DNA of 19,552 bases from Candidatus Omnitrophota bacterium (GTDB taxonomy: Bacteria > Omnitrophota > Gorgyraeia > Gygaellales > Profunditerraquicolaceae), in contig VGKK01000009.1 of the NCBI GenBank assembly GCA_016867095.1, positions 1 through 19,552 of the forward strand. Reading direction: 5' to 3'. The first letter of the stretch is position 1. The number at the start of each line of letters is the position of its first letter. The notes below the pieces were generated by a model, which was not told where the DNA came from, made no database searches, and saw only the letters and a program-made list of their open reading frames with translations. This document shows, piece after piece, positions 1-6,209 of this stretch. The translations under genes and the position numbers were made by a program.

Positions 1-2
1 AT

Positions 3-40
3 ATACAATTTACGCTCGCTGGCACTCGCGTAAATTGTAT
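3..40. repeat. Perfect 13-bp hairpin with 12-nt loop
   Basis: Bases 3-15 (ATACAATTTACGC) are the exact reverse complement of 28-40, with loop 16-27 TCGCTGGCACTC. No T-run follows on either strand, so it is not a standard intrinsic terminator. It lies 53 bp before the first gene. The loop resembles that of the 3779-3811 hairpin read on the minus strand (TCGCTATCGCTC, 9 of 12 identical), which suggests a dispersed palindromic repeat family rather than a one-off structure. The left edge of the window cuts the context. Confidence 0.75.
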
Positions 41-93
41 GCGCTCATTAATTTTAGTTGCAACACGGCAAAGACTTTGGTATGATTTTGGGT

Positions 94-1023
94 ATGGATA
101 AGATAAAAGTAGGTGTGGTGGGGGTGGGGCACCTGGGCAGCATTCACGCCCAGATTTATAAAGAGCTGGAAACCTGTTCCCTGGCAGGGGTCTGCGATAC
201 TGACCAGGCCCGGCTGGCAGAAGTATCCGGCCGCCTCAGCGTCCCGGCTTACCGCGACTATAAAGAACTTTTAGGTAAGGTTGAGGCGGTGAGCATTGCC
301 GCGCCAACCAGACTGCATTACCAGATAGTCCGCGGCTTCCTGGAGCAGAGGATACATACGCTGGTGGAAAAGCCCTTTACCCCCAGCCTGAAAGAAGCCG
401 ATATCCTGATTAAAATAGCCCGAAAAAATAAACTTATCCTGCAGGTCGGCCACATTGAAAGGTTTAACTCCGCTTTTAGCGCCACCCAAAAACTCATCCG
501 GGAGCCCAGGTTTATTGAATGCCACCGCTTAAGCCCCTTTCCCAACCGCTCCCTGGATATAGGCGCGGTGCTGGATATTATGATTCACGACATAGATATC
601 ATCCTCGGCCTTGTCCCGGCCAAGATTAAAAAAATTGAATCCGTAGGCGTAAATGTGCTCACCCAATTTGAGGATATCGCCAATGCCCGGATTACCTTTA
701 AGAATGGCTGCGTGGCAAACCTGACTGCCAGCCGGGTATCCGATGAATTTATGCGCAGGATCAGGATTTTCCAGAAGGATACCTATATATCTTTAGACTA
801 CAAAGACGCCAAGGCCAGCGTCTATAAAAAGGCGGGCCCGGGCATCACCAAACAAGACCTGCCCATTGAAAAGGAACAGCCCCTGCAAAAAGAGCTGCGC
901 GCCTTTATTGACTGCGTCGCCAAGCAAGAAGAGCCGCTGATTTCAGGCCGAATTGCCCGGCAGGCGCTGGAAGTAGCCCTCGTCATCCAAAAACAGATAT
1001 GGCGCAAAAACACCTCTTTATAA
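94..1023 (+). CDS. Gfo/Idh/MocA-family NAD-dependent sugar dehydrogenase (candidate GnnA)
   Basis: A cytoplasmic oxidoreductase of 309 aa. From the start used here, an N-terminal Rossmann fold begins at once with GVGHLG (residues 10-15), the family's EKP motif is at 92-94, and the substrate/catalytic segment DIMIHDID is at 161-168. I chose ATG 94 because the Rossmann strand follows it directly; an upstream TTG (58) or ATG (82) would add a tail unlike the family. Its last 25 bp overlap lpxB, so the two are translated together. In several Gram-negative lineages a Gfo/Idh gene in the lpx cluster is GnnA, which oxidises UDP-GlcNAc at C3 so that GnnB can aminate it, giving amide-linked lipid A. 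That role here is inference from position and the HDID segment; no gnnB-like aminotransferase is visible next to it. Family assignment is firm, substrate is not. Confidence 0.88.
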   Translation: MDKIKVGVVGVGHLGSIHAQIYKELETCSLAGVCDTDQARLAEVSGRLSVPAYRDYKELLGKVEAVSIAAPTRLHYQIVRGFLEQRIHTLVEKPFTPSLKEADILIKIARKNKLILQVGHIERFNSAFSATQKLIREPRFIECHRLSPFPNRSLDIGAVLDIMIHDIDIILGLVPAKIKKIESVGVNVLTQFEDIANARITFKNGCVANLTASRVSDEFMRRIRIFQKDTYISLDYKDAKASVYKKAGPGITKQDLPIEKEQPLQKELRAFIDCVAKQEEPLISGRIARQALEVALVIQKQIWRKNTSL

Positions 1024-2129
1024 TCTGCGGAGAGGCCTCCGGCGACCTGCATGCCGCGAGCCTGGCTAAGGAAATCTTAAGAATAAACCCCCGGATAAAA
1101 ATCTCCGGCGTGGGAGGCCAGGCGCTGCGCCAGGCCGGCGCGCAAGTTTTCTGCGATATAAAAGACCTCTCTGTCATCGGCTTATTTGACGTCTTAAAAA
1201 ACCTTCCTAAATTCCTCGCCTTAAAAAAACTTATACTGGAAAAGATAGGCTCGGAAAAACCCGACGCGGCCATTTTCGTGGATTTCTCCGGTTTTAACCT
1301 GAGGCTGGCAAAGGCAATTAACAATATCCTTCCTACTATCTATTATATCAGCCCCCAGGTGTGGGCGTCGCGTCCGGGCAGAATCCATACCATAAAAAAA
1401 TATATTTCTAAAATCATCGTATTCTTTAAATTTGAGCGGGAATTTTATCAGAAATACGGCGTAAGCGCGGATCTGGTCGGCCATCCCTTGCTGGATATTG
1501 TAAAACCCGCTATGGAAAGAGGAGAATTTTTAAGGCAGCTGGGCCTGGCCGAGGAGAAAACGACTATTGCCCTGCTTCCCGGATCGCGGGTGGCGGAAAT
1601 AAAAAACATCCTATCCTTAATGCTGAAAAGCGCGGCATTAATCAGCAGGAAACTAGATGCTCAGTATATTATCGCCAAGGCCCCTTCAGTCAACTGGGAT
1701 ATTTACCAACGGCCGGTTAAAAAAGAGGGGATAAATTTAAAAATAGCCGAGGGAAGAACTTACGATTGTTTAAACGCCTGTGATTTCGCGCTGGTGGCCT
1801 CCGGCACCGCGACCTTAGAAACCGCCATCATGCAGAAACCCTTTGTCATAATTTACAAGATGGACCTGGCCAATTACCTGCTCTACCGGCCGCAGATAAG
1901 GCTTCCCTATATCGGCATGGCCAATATTGTGGCCGGCAAAAAAATCATTCCCGAATTCATCCAGTTCCGGGCCAGGCCGCAAAAAATTTCCCGGCAGGTT
2001 CTAAAAATACTTAAGAATCCCGCTGAATTGGAAAAGATAAAAACAGACCTTGCCCAAGTCAAAGCCTCGCTCGGTTCTCCCGGCGCTGCCAGCCGCGCCG
2101 CCCGCATTATCATTGATTTTTTAAAATAA
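999..2129 (+). CDS. lpxB: Lipid-A-disaccharide synthase
   Basis: A membrane-associated glycosyltransferase (GT19) that joins UDP-2,3-diacylglucosamine and lipid X to make the lipid A disaccharide. The 376 aa match the usual length. The N-terminus IICGEASGDLHAA near residue 8 is diagnostic, followed by the GVGG and SVIGLFDVL segments; PGSRVAEI near residue 196 and the VASGTATLETA segment near 266 form the nucleotide-sugar site. It starts inside the upstream dehydrogenase gene (25-bp overlap), so no separate promoter is expected. Presence of lpxB shows the cell makes lipid A and therefore has an outer membrane. No clear intrinsic terminator follows; the 76 bp to the next gene only hold that gene's Shine-Dalgarno site. 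Confidence 0.95.
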   Translation: MAQKHLFIICGEASGDLHAASLAKEILRINPRIKISGVGGQALRQAGAQVFCDIKDLSVIGLFDVLKNLPKFLALKKLILEKIGSEKPDAAIFVDFSGFNLRLAKAINNILPTIYYISPQVWASRPGRIHTIKKYISKIIVFFKFEREFYQKYGVSADLVGHPLLDIVKPAMERGEFLRQLGLAEEKTTIALLPGSRVAEIKNILSLMLKSAALISRKLDAQYIIAKAPSVNWDIYQRPVKKEGINLKIAEGRTYDCLNACDFALVASGTATLETAIMQKPFVIIYKMDLANYLLYRPQIRLPYIGMANIVAGKKIIPEFIQFRARPQKISRQVLKILKNPAELEKIKTDLAQVKASLGSPGAASRAARIIIDFLK

Positions 2130-2205
2130 CGCCCGCTCACCCGCTAAAAAATTTCCTGTTAGATTTTATCACCTTTTACGTCTATTGTAGTAGGAGGTAA
2201 AAAAG

Positions 2206-2715
2206 ATGAAAGAATTAATCCCGGAGGAGGTAATTAAGCGTAAAATTTTCTTAATCCGTGGCCATAAAGTTATGCTCAGCCCGCATCTGGCACAGCTATA
2301 TGGAACTACCACGAGCGCGCTAATTCAAGCGGTAAAACGCAATGTTGAAAGATTCCCGCAAGATTTTATGTTTTTGTTAACCAGGCAGGAAATTTGGAAC
2401 TTATCACAATTTGTGATAAGTTCCAAGCTTAAACACGCGCCCAATATTTATGCTTTCACCGAACAGGGCGTAGCAATGCTCTCTAGTATACTAAAAAGTA
2501 AAAGGGCGGTTCAAGTAAATATTGCCATTATGCGCGCTTTTGTAAAACTAAGACAAATTCTTTCTGCCCATAAAGAACTTAGCTATAAATTAAAAGCGCT
2601 AGAGCAAAAAATCGAAAAACATGATAAAGAAATCCAGGATATTTTTGAGGCAATACGACAGTTGATGGTTTTACCGCGAACGAAAAAAGTTATCCACGGC
2701 TTTGCTCAAAAGTAA
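2206..2715 (+). CDS. ORF6N domain-containing DNA-binding protein
   Basis: 169 aa with the phage/plasmid-type ORF6N (KilA-N-related) domain at about residues 13-105. The hallmark segments are VMLSPHLAQLYG, AVKRNVERFPQDFMF, LSQFVISS and YAFTEQGVAMLSS. A coiled coil follows (about 116-155) and then a short basic tail. A very strong Shine-Dalgarno site (AGGAGGT, 2192-2198) sits 7 nt before the ATG. These proteins are presumed DNA binders found in prophages and as abundant chromosomal singletons in candidate phyla; their cellular role is not established. Codons 63-74 contain a 33-bp perfect palindrome (separate entry). No phage genes flank it, so it reads as an accessory gene in an AT-rich patch. 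Confidence 0.9.
   Translation: MKELIPEEVIKRKIFLIRGHKVMLSPHLAQLYGTTTSALIQAVKRNVERFPQDFMFLLTRQEIWNLSQFVISSKLKHAPNIYAFTEQGVAMLSSILKSKRAVQVNIAIMRAFVKLRQILSAHKELSYKLKALEQKIEKHDKEIQDIFEAIRQLMVLPRTKKVIHGFAQK
2394..2426. repeat. 33-bp perfect palindrome inside the ORF6N gene
   Basis: Bases 2394-2409 (TTGGAACTTATCACAA) and 2411-2426 are exact reverse complements around a single central base, 2410. It encodes the conserved segment around NLSQFVISSK. A 16-bp perfect arm is far beyond chance in 20 kb. It could be an operator for the protein itself, an mRNA hairpin or an element target; the sequence does not decide. Confidence 0.9.
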
Positions 2716-2754
2716 GATGGCCAAAACACCCCAGTCAGTTGCTAACTTTCCAAA

Positions 2755-2786
2755 TAAAAATCCCAAGCCGCAATTTAAGCTTGGGG
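2755..2786 (-). terminator. Intrinsic terminator for the minus-strand gene ending at 2883
   Basis: CCCAAGC (2762-2768) pairs with GCTTGGG (2779-2785) around a 10-nt loop. Read on the minus strand, the stem is followed by TTTTTATTTGG, a good U-tract; on the plus strand there is none. It lies about 100 bp past the stop of the coiled-coil gene, between the two convergent genes. The rest of the 2716-2882 spacer contains an imperfect TTTCCG/CGGAAA hairpin near 2840-2862 and nothing coding. Confidence 0.7.
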
Positions 2787-2882
2787 CTAACTAAAAATGA
2801 AGCCGTCCCCTATTTTACTTGTTTTAAAACGGGCGCGCTTTTCCGATGATCCGGAAAGCATTTTGTTTACTGTTTATCTAGT

Positions 2883-3599
2883 CTAGTTTGGGATTATATT
2901 TTCTGACTTCGGCTTAAAATCGAATTCTATCTCATCGTTAATTACTTTATATGCCATACCTTCAAGAGTTTTTAACTGCCCCTGCGAAGATGAATCTGGG
3001 AAATACTTAATTGCAAAGAATGCCTTATCTTCTTTAAATATATTATCGGGAGGCGCATTAACTCTATAAATAACAATGTTGTCTAAAAATTTCTCGAAAG
3101 TAGTGGGACTTCTTACACCCATACGATTAGATAACTCTATACTGTTTTTTAATGGGACGGCTCCTAATTCAAATAAGATAAATGAACTATTTGGATCTTT
3201 TGGCATAGGTAATATTTTTATTCTCCTATCAATATCTACCTTACGGAAATTTTCTGTTTGAATTTTATTAAAGTACTGATACATAGTTTCTTGTAAATTT
3301 GCTATTTCCTTTTTAATTTCCGTTACGACCTGAACATTCTGAGATATTTCTTGTTTTATATTTATTAGCTGTGTAAATCTATCCTTTAGATTATTAACGT
3401 CATTTCTCATTTTATTAAATGAATTATTAAAAGCTGAAATTTCAGCTATATTAATACTTCCGCCAATAAAAACTGCGAGCGACAAACATATTATCCAACC
3501 AATCCATTTATTAAACTTCCATTGATTTTTGTTTAATGAAAAAATCGCAATTATCGAACATAAGCTCGCCATTATATAAGCCCAAACCTTAAACATCAT
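2883..3599 (-). CDS. Two-TM membrane protein with coiled coil, function unknown
   Basis: I do not recognise this gene. The 238-aa product has two N-terminal membrane helices (about residues 3-21 and 31-50), a predicted coiled coil (about 57-115, rich in N, K, Q, E), and a mixed C-terminal domain of about 120 aa with no familiar motif. ATG 3599 is chosen because GGGAGG lies 5 nt before it; a start at 3629 would lack a ribosome site. Its composition is clearly more AT-rich than the metabolic genes around it, which suggests a different history. A promoter (TTGACA/TAGAAT) lies about 80-100 bp upstream and a terminator downstream, so it is its own transcription unit. The layout (membrane anchor, coil, soluble domain) suits a sensor, scaffold or effector anchor, but that is a guess. 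Confidence 0.75.
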   Translation of the reverse strand: MMFKVWAYIMASLCSIIAIFSLNKNQWKFNKWIGWIICLSLAVFIGGSINIAEISAFNNSFNKMRNDVNNLKDRFTQLINIKQEISQNVQVVTEIKKEIANLQETMYQYFNKIQTENFRKVDIDRRIKILPMPKDPNSSFILFELGAVPLKNSIELSNRMGVRSPTTFEKFLDNIVIYRVNAPPDNIFKEDKAFFAIKYFPDSSSQGQLKTLEGMAYKVINDEIEFDFKPKSENIIPN

Positions 3600-3677
3600 A
3601 ACTACCTCCCCTATTGCTTCAGAATACACATACCTATTTGTTCTGGAAATCGGGATACTTCACGGGTCAATTAGGTC

Positions 3678-3705
3678 ATTCTACCCCTCTCATTTTCTCT
3701 GTCAA
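3678..3705 (-). promoter_or_regulatory. Sigma-70-type promoter for the coiled-coil membrane gene
   Basis: On the minus strand TTGACA (3705-3700) and TAGAAT (3683-3678) are separated by 16 nt, giving a start near 3671 and a leader of about 70 nt. The -35 box sits exactly at the edge of the foldback element 3701-3941, so the element may have supplied half of the promoter. Confidence 0.65.
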
Positions 3706-3941
3706 CGATAAAATGCCCCTGGCTGAGATTTCGAGCGAATGTCGATTTTTAGCCAATGGATGCTTGAGCATTGAGGGTATCCCCGTGGAGCGATAGCGAC
3801 AAAACGGGGATGGCGAAGCTGTTTGACACTTTTTGCAGGGGCAAAAAGTGGAGTTCTGCAGCCACCGAAATGCGAAAGAACATTGGCGTTAAAAAAATCG
3901 ACTAGCGAGAAATCTTAGACAGGGGCAAAGTTAATCGCAAC
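3701..3941. repeat. ~240-nt foldback element, possible structured RNA or MITE-like unit
   Basis: This fills the gap between two minus-strand genes. Outer arms pair over 3714-3732/3909-3927 (19 positions, one mismatch and one G-U), continuing inward with GTCGATTTTT (3741-3750)/AAAAATCGAC (3893-3902) and GCCAATG (3752-3758)/CATTGGC (3881-3887). Inside are ATGC/GCAT (3760-3771), ATCCCCGT/ACGGGGAT (3779-3786/3804-3811) and a perfect 10-bp stem CACTTTTTGC/GCAAAAAGTG with a four-base loop (3827-3850). The result is a closed multi-branch shape. No convincing coding sequence lies within it. It could be a noncoding RNA, a non-autonomous insertion, or both. Confidence 0.7.
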
Positions 3942-3954
3942 TTGCGGCCACCTA

Positions 3955-4608
3955 CTAGCGTAATTCGGACTCTAATTTGCGGATTAAATCTGCGGTTTCC
4001 TTGATTAAGGGGGCGGGTAAGAGTTTGGAAAGCTCGGCTTCCTGCTTCAGGGACTTGAGCGTGCCTAAAAATCTTTTTACCGTAGCCAGGCGCCTTTTCT
4101 GGTAGGCCTCTTGCGGATCCAGCTCCTGCCTCTGCCGGATTAAGGCGGTTAAATCCTTCTTTACGGCCAAGACATCCTTGCCGTCTTCAAAAATCTCTTT
4201 TTTAATTTTTCCGTAATCATCCGTGTCTAAACCTTTTTTATTCTTGGCCAGGCGTAAGACATCAATGGCCTCATAGCCGGGGATATTTGCCGCGGAAGAA
4301 GATTCCACATAATCCGGCCGCAGGTATTGGGGTTCCTCTTTCTCCAGGAAGTAATACGAACGCAGCAGCTTCAGGGCGGTCTGTTTCTTCAGGCCGGTTT
4401 CGCGCAAGGTGTAAATATCAAAGCTGGCATAACCCCAATCTTTATACAGCTTATCTTTCCATACCGAATAGAACGCCCGCCCCAATTCAATCCAGGAAGT
4501 CTTAAAATTCTTGACGTTTTCCAGGATCTGGTACCTTAAGGAATTTCTGTCTAAATCCGCCATCTTCTCTTCTATATTGCGCAGGGATTTTGTCTTTAGC
4601 TCTTGCAT
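3955..4608 (-). CDS. Conserved-looking helical protein, function unknown
   Basis: I do not recognise the family. The 217-aa product is soluble, charged and probably all-helical, with no membrane segment or signal peptide. The most distinctive part is residues about 38-92 (SWIELGRAF, LYKDWGYASF, then LGKT-like LKKQTALKLL and SYYFLEKEEP), which could be a helix-turn-helix-like bundle; the C-terminal half is rich in K, E, L and R. ATG 4608 is chosen because AGGAGGG (4614-4620) lies 5 nt upstream; the longer frame from 4635 would begin inside a hairpin. It is the last gene after the M48 protease, 40 nt away, and probably shares its transcript. Its 3' end runs into the foldback element, which may help end the message. 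Confidence 0.75.
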   Translation of the reverse strand: MQELKTKSLRNIEEKMADLDRNSLRYQILENVKNFKTSWIELGRAFYSVWKDKLYKDWGYASFDIYTLRETGLKKQTALKLLRSYYFLEKEEPQYLRPDYVESSSAANIPGYEAIDVLRLAKNKKGLDTDDYGKIKKEIFEDGKDVLAVKKDLTALIRQRQELDPQEAYQKRRLATVKRFLGTLKSLKQEAELSKLLPAPLIKETADLIRKLESELR

Positions 4609-4620
4609 CTTAACCCTCCT

Positions 4621-4661
4621 TGCCCACAAGGGCACACCGGCGCAATTCCTATAAGCGCCGG
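4621..4661 (-). other. Two adjacent RNA hairpins in the M48/217-aa gene junction
   Basis: CCGGCGC (4637-4643) pairs with GCGCCGG (4655-4661) and straddles the protease stop codon. TGCCC (4621-4625) pairs with GGGCA (4630-4634) and ends next to the Shine-Dalgarno site of the downstream gene. No U-run follows either. They may set relative expression or RNA processing at this junction. Confidence 0.5.
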
Positions 4662-5758
4662 GTGTTAGCCATTCTTATCCGCTCATCAATAGGCGGATGG
4701 TCAAAAAAGAAAAACTTAATTATAAAATTAGGGTTCCTGTCGGCAAGGTTCTGGCAAGCCAGTTTATCCATCATAGAAATAAAGGCCTCTTTTAAACCGG
4801 TTACCTTAAGCGCCATTAAATCCGCGTTTCTTTCAAATCTGCGGCTGATATAATTCTCCAGCGGCTGCATAATTATCCCGGAGAGGACGAAATACATAAT
4901 TACCGCGGGAAGCGCGGCAATATCCGATAATGAAGATAAACCCAGCCACGATAACGCAGGGGCTGCAGTTTTAAAAATTAAATAAAATACCGCTAGCGTC
5001 ACAACGGTATTCACCAGGACCAGCTTAAATAAATGCCGCAAGCGGTAATGCGCGAACTCATGCGCCAGGATAACTTCAATTTCTTCATAACTGTATTTGT
5101 CTTTTAAGGTATCCGCCAGGATTACGCGCTTATTTTTACCAAAGCCGACAAAGGCGGCATTGGCCTTAAGCGTCTTTTTGCTGAAATCTATTTCAAAACA
5201 ATCCAGGACTCCTATCTTCATCTGGCCAGCCAGCTTAATTATCCTCTCCTTTAATATTTCATCGGAGAGCTTCTTATATTTGAAAAATAAAGGTATGATT
5301 AGGGAGGGAAATACCTTTGCTAAAATTAAGCTGAAAAATACCCAAAACAGCGAAACTATTAACCACCAGGTTTGGGGATTGCGGTCTAAGATATAATAAA
5401 ACGCTGCGATAAGAATTAAACCGATTATATAAGATAACACCAGCTGTTTAAACTCGTCCGTGGACCATCCGCGTATACTTTGGCGGGACAAAGAAAACTT
5501 ATGCTCTAAAATATAAGATTGGGTAAAGTGTATTGGAAAGCTTAGAAAATAATAACCTGCGGAGATAACAAAAAAATACAACGGCCTGATGAGGTAATCA
5601 TGTGTAGTGAATTTTAATAAACAGCGGCTTAAGTTTTCGGATAAGCCGGAACGCATAAAGATAAAAAGTAAGGCGATAAGATACAGGACCCCAAGAATCT
5701 CCAGGGTATATTTAGATAAAGAATACCTCTTTACCCTATCCGTATCTAAACTGAACAT
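4649..5758 (-). CDS. M48-family membrane zinc metalloprotease, Ste24/CAAX protease 1-like
   Basis: A 369-aa inner-membrane metalloprotease with several hydrophobic helices (about 20-35, 55-78, 106-123, 130-158, 245-263, 278-297). Zinc-site motif HEFAH is at 233-237, the third ligand is probably E309 in the segment ENYISRRFERNAD (301-313), and the closing DHPPIDERI motif is at 353-361. Length and order match the Ste24 group (M48A), not the shorter HtpX group. The ATG at 5758 is 2 nt after the stop of the bL27-like gene with no good ribosome site, so translation is probably coupled. Bacterial Ste24 homologues are thought to cleave membrane or misfolded proteins; the substrate here is unknown. 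Confidence 0.9.
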   Translation of the reverse strand: MFSLDTDRVKRYSLSKYTLEILGVLYLIALLFIFMRSGLSENLSRCLLKFTTHDYLIRPLYFFVISAGYYFLSFPIHFTQSYILEHKFSLSRQSIRGWSTDEFKQLVLSYIIGLILIAAFYYILDRNPQTWWLIVSLFWVFFSLILAKVFPSLIIPLFFKYKKLSDEILKERIIKLAGQMKIGVLDCFEIDFSKKTLKANAAFVGFGKNKRVILADTLKDKYSYEEIEVILAHEFAHYRLRHLFKLVLVNTVVTLAVFYLIFKTAAPALSWLGLSSLSDIAALPAVIMYFVLSGIIMQPLENYISRRFERNADLMALKVTGLKEAFISMMDKLACQNLADRNPNFIIKFFFFDHPPIDERIRMANTRRL

Positions 5759-5760
5759 GA

Positions 5761-6009
5761 TTATTTGGCGGGCTTTTCGTGGATGGGGGCGATATTGATA
5801 AACGTGCGAATTTTTCCGTGACTGGTTTTCTTCTTGGTAAAATAAATCTTGCCCGGGCAAAGGGCATGTATTGTAGCCAGGCCCCTGGCATTAATACCCG
5901 CTTTATAAACCGGGATTCCCCTGACCAGAATCTGCCCGGTCTTAACTAACATTCCGTTAGAAACTTTTAACGCCGTATCTTTTTTGGGTGTTGATTTTCC
6001 GCCTGCCAT
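5761..6009 (-). CDS. rpmA: Divergent bL27-like ribosomal protein
   Basis: An 82-aa basic protein starting MAGGKSTPKKD. The core GMLVKTGQILVRG, the YKAGINARGLATIHAL segment and the GKIYFTKKK end align by eye with bL27 (VVKAGNILVRQRG, HPGNNVG, TLFAL, GVVKF). The usual N-terminus (AHKKGGGSTRNGRDS) that reaches the peptidyl-transferase centre is shortened and altered. ATG 6009 is chosen because GGAGGA (6019-6024) lies 9 nt upstream; longer frames run into repeat DNA. It is not beside rplU or obgE, the normal neighbours, but leads a unit with the M48 protease. It may be this lineage's only bL27 or a paralogue; the window cannot tell. Confidence 0.7.
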   Translation of the reverse strand: MAGGKSTPKKDTALKVSNGMLVKTGQILVRGIPVYKAGINARGLATIHALCPGKIYFTKKKTSHGKIRTFINIAPIHEKPAK

Positions 6010-6030
6010 CTTTATTATCCTCCGATTATT

Positions 6031-6171
6031 TTGTGTAATGTTAAATGTGTAATGTGTAACGCTCATGTAACGGTTGCTTGTGTAATGCAAAAACTGTTTT
6101 ATTTTGTATTTCCGTTACACATTTATTTGCATTACACCCACATTACACGTTACACTTTACACATTACACAA
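6031..6171. repeat. Short-word inverted repeat, GTGTAAYG type
   Basis: The left half (6031-6098) holds repeated GTGTAATG/GTGTAACG words and the right half (6112-6171) the same words inverted. The outer 10 bases pair perfectly (TTGTGTAATG 6031-6040 with 6162-6171), then imperfectly inward. It occupies almost the whole spacer before the bL27-like gene, so if transcribed it forms a long hairpin in that leader. No coding potential. Confidence 0.8.
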
Positions 6172-6182
6172 TTTATAAAGGA

Positions 6183-6209
6183 GTTATAATACTATCACAT
6201 AATCGTCAA
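6183..6209 (-). promoter_or_regulatory. Possible promoter for the bL27-M48 unit
   Basis: On the minus strand TTGACG (6209-6204) and TATAAC (6188-6183) are 15 nt apart. The -35 box overlaps the stop codon of the upstream metallo-hydrolase gene. The leader would be about 165 nt and include the 6031-6171 inverted repeat. The spacer is short, so this is tentative. Confidence 0.35.

Noticed and set aside
2206..3599. Prophage remnant suggested by the ORF6N gene
   Set aside because: No integrase, structural or lysis genes and no attachment-site repeats; ORF6N genes are common as singletons in such genomes.
3614..3796. Small plus-strand open frame in the 3.6-3.8 kb gap
   Set aside because: It lacks a ribosome site, has no recognisable protein features and overlaps the promoter and foldback element.
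5759..5860. Longer N-terminus for the M48 protease
   Set aside because: The extra 34 residues overlap the bL27-like gene in another frame and read as low-complexity charged sequence; the family-like start is ATG 5758.
6031..6171. Possible CRISPR array because GTGTAAYG recurs
   Set aside because: Units are only 8 nt, occur in both orientations, and there are no regular 25-40-nt spacers or cas genes.
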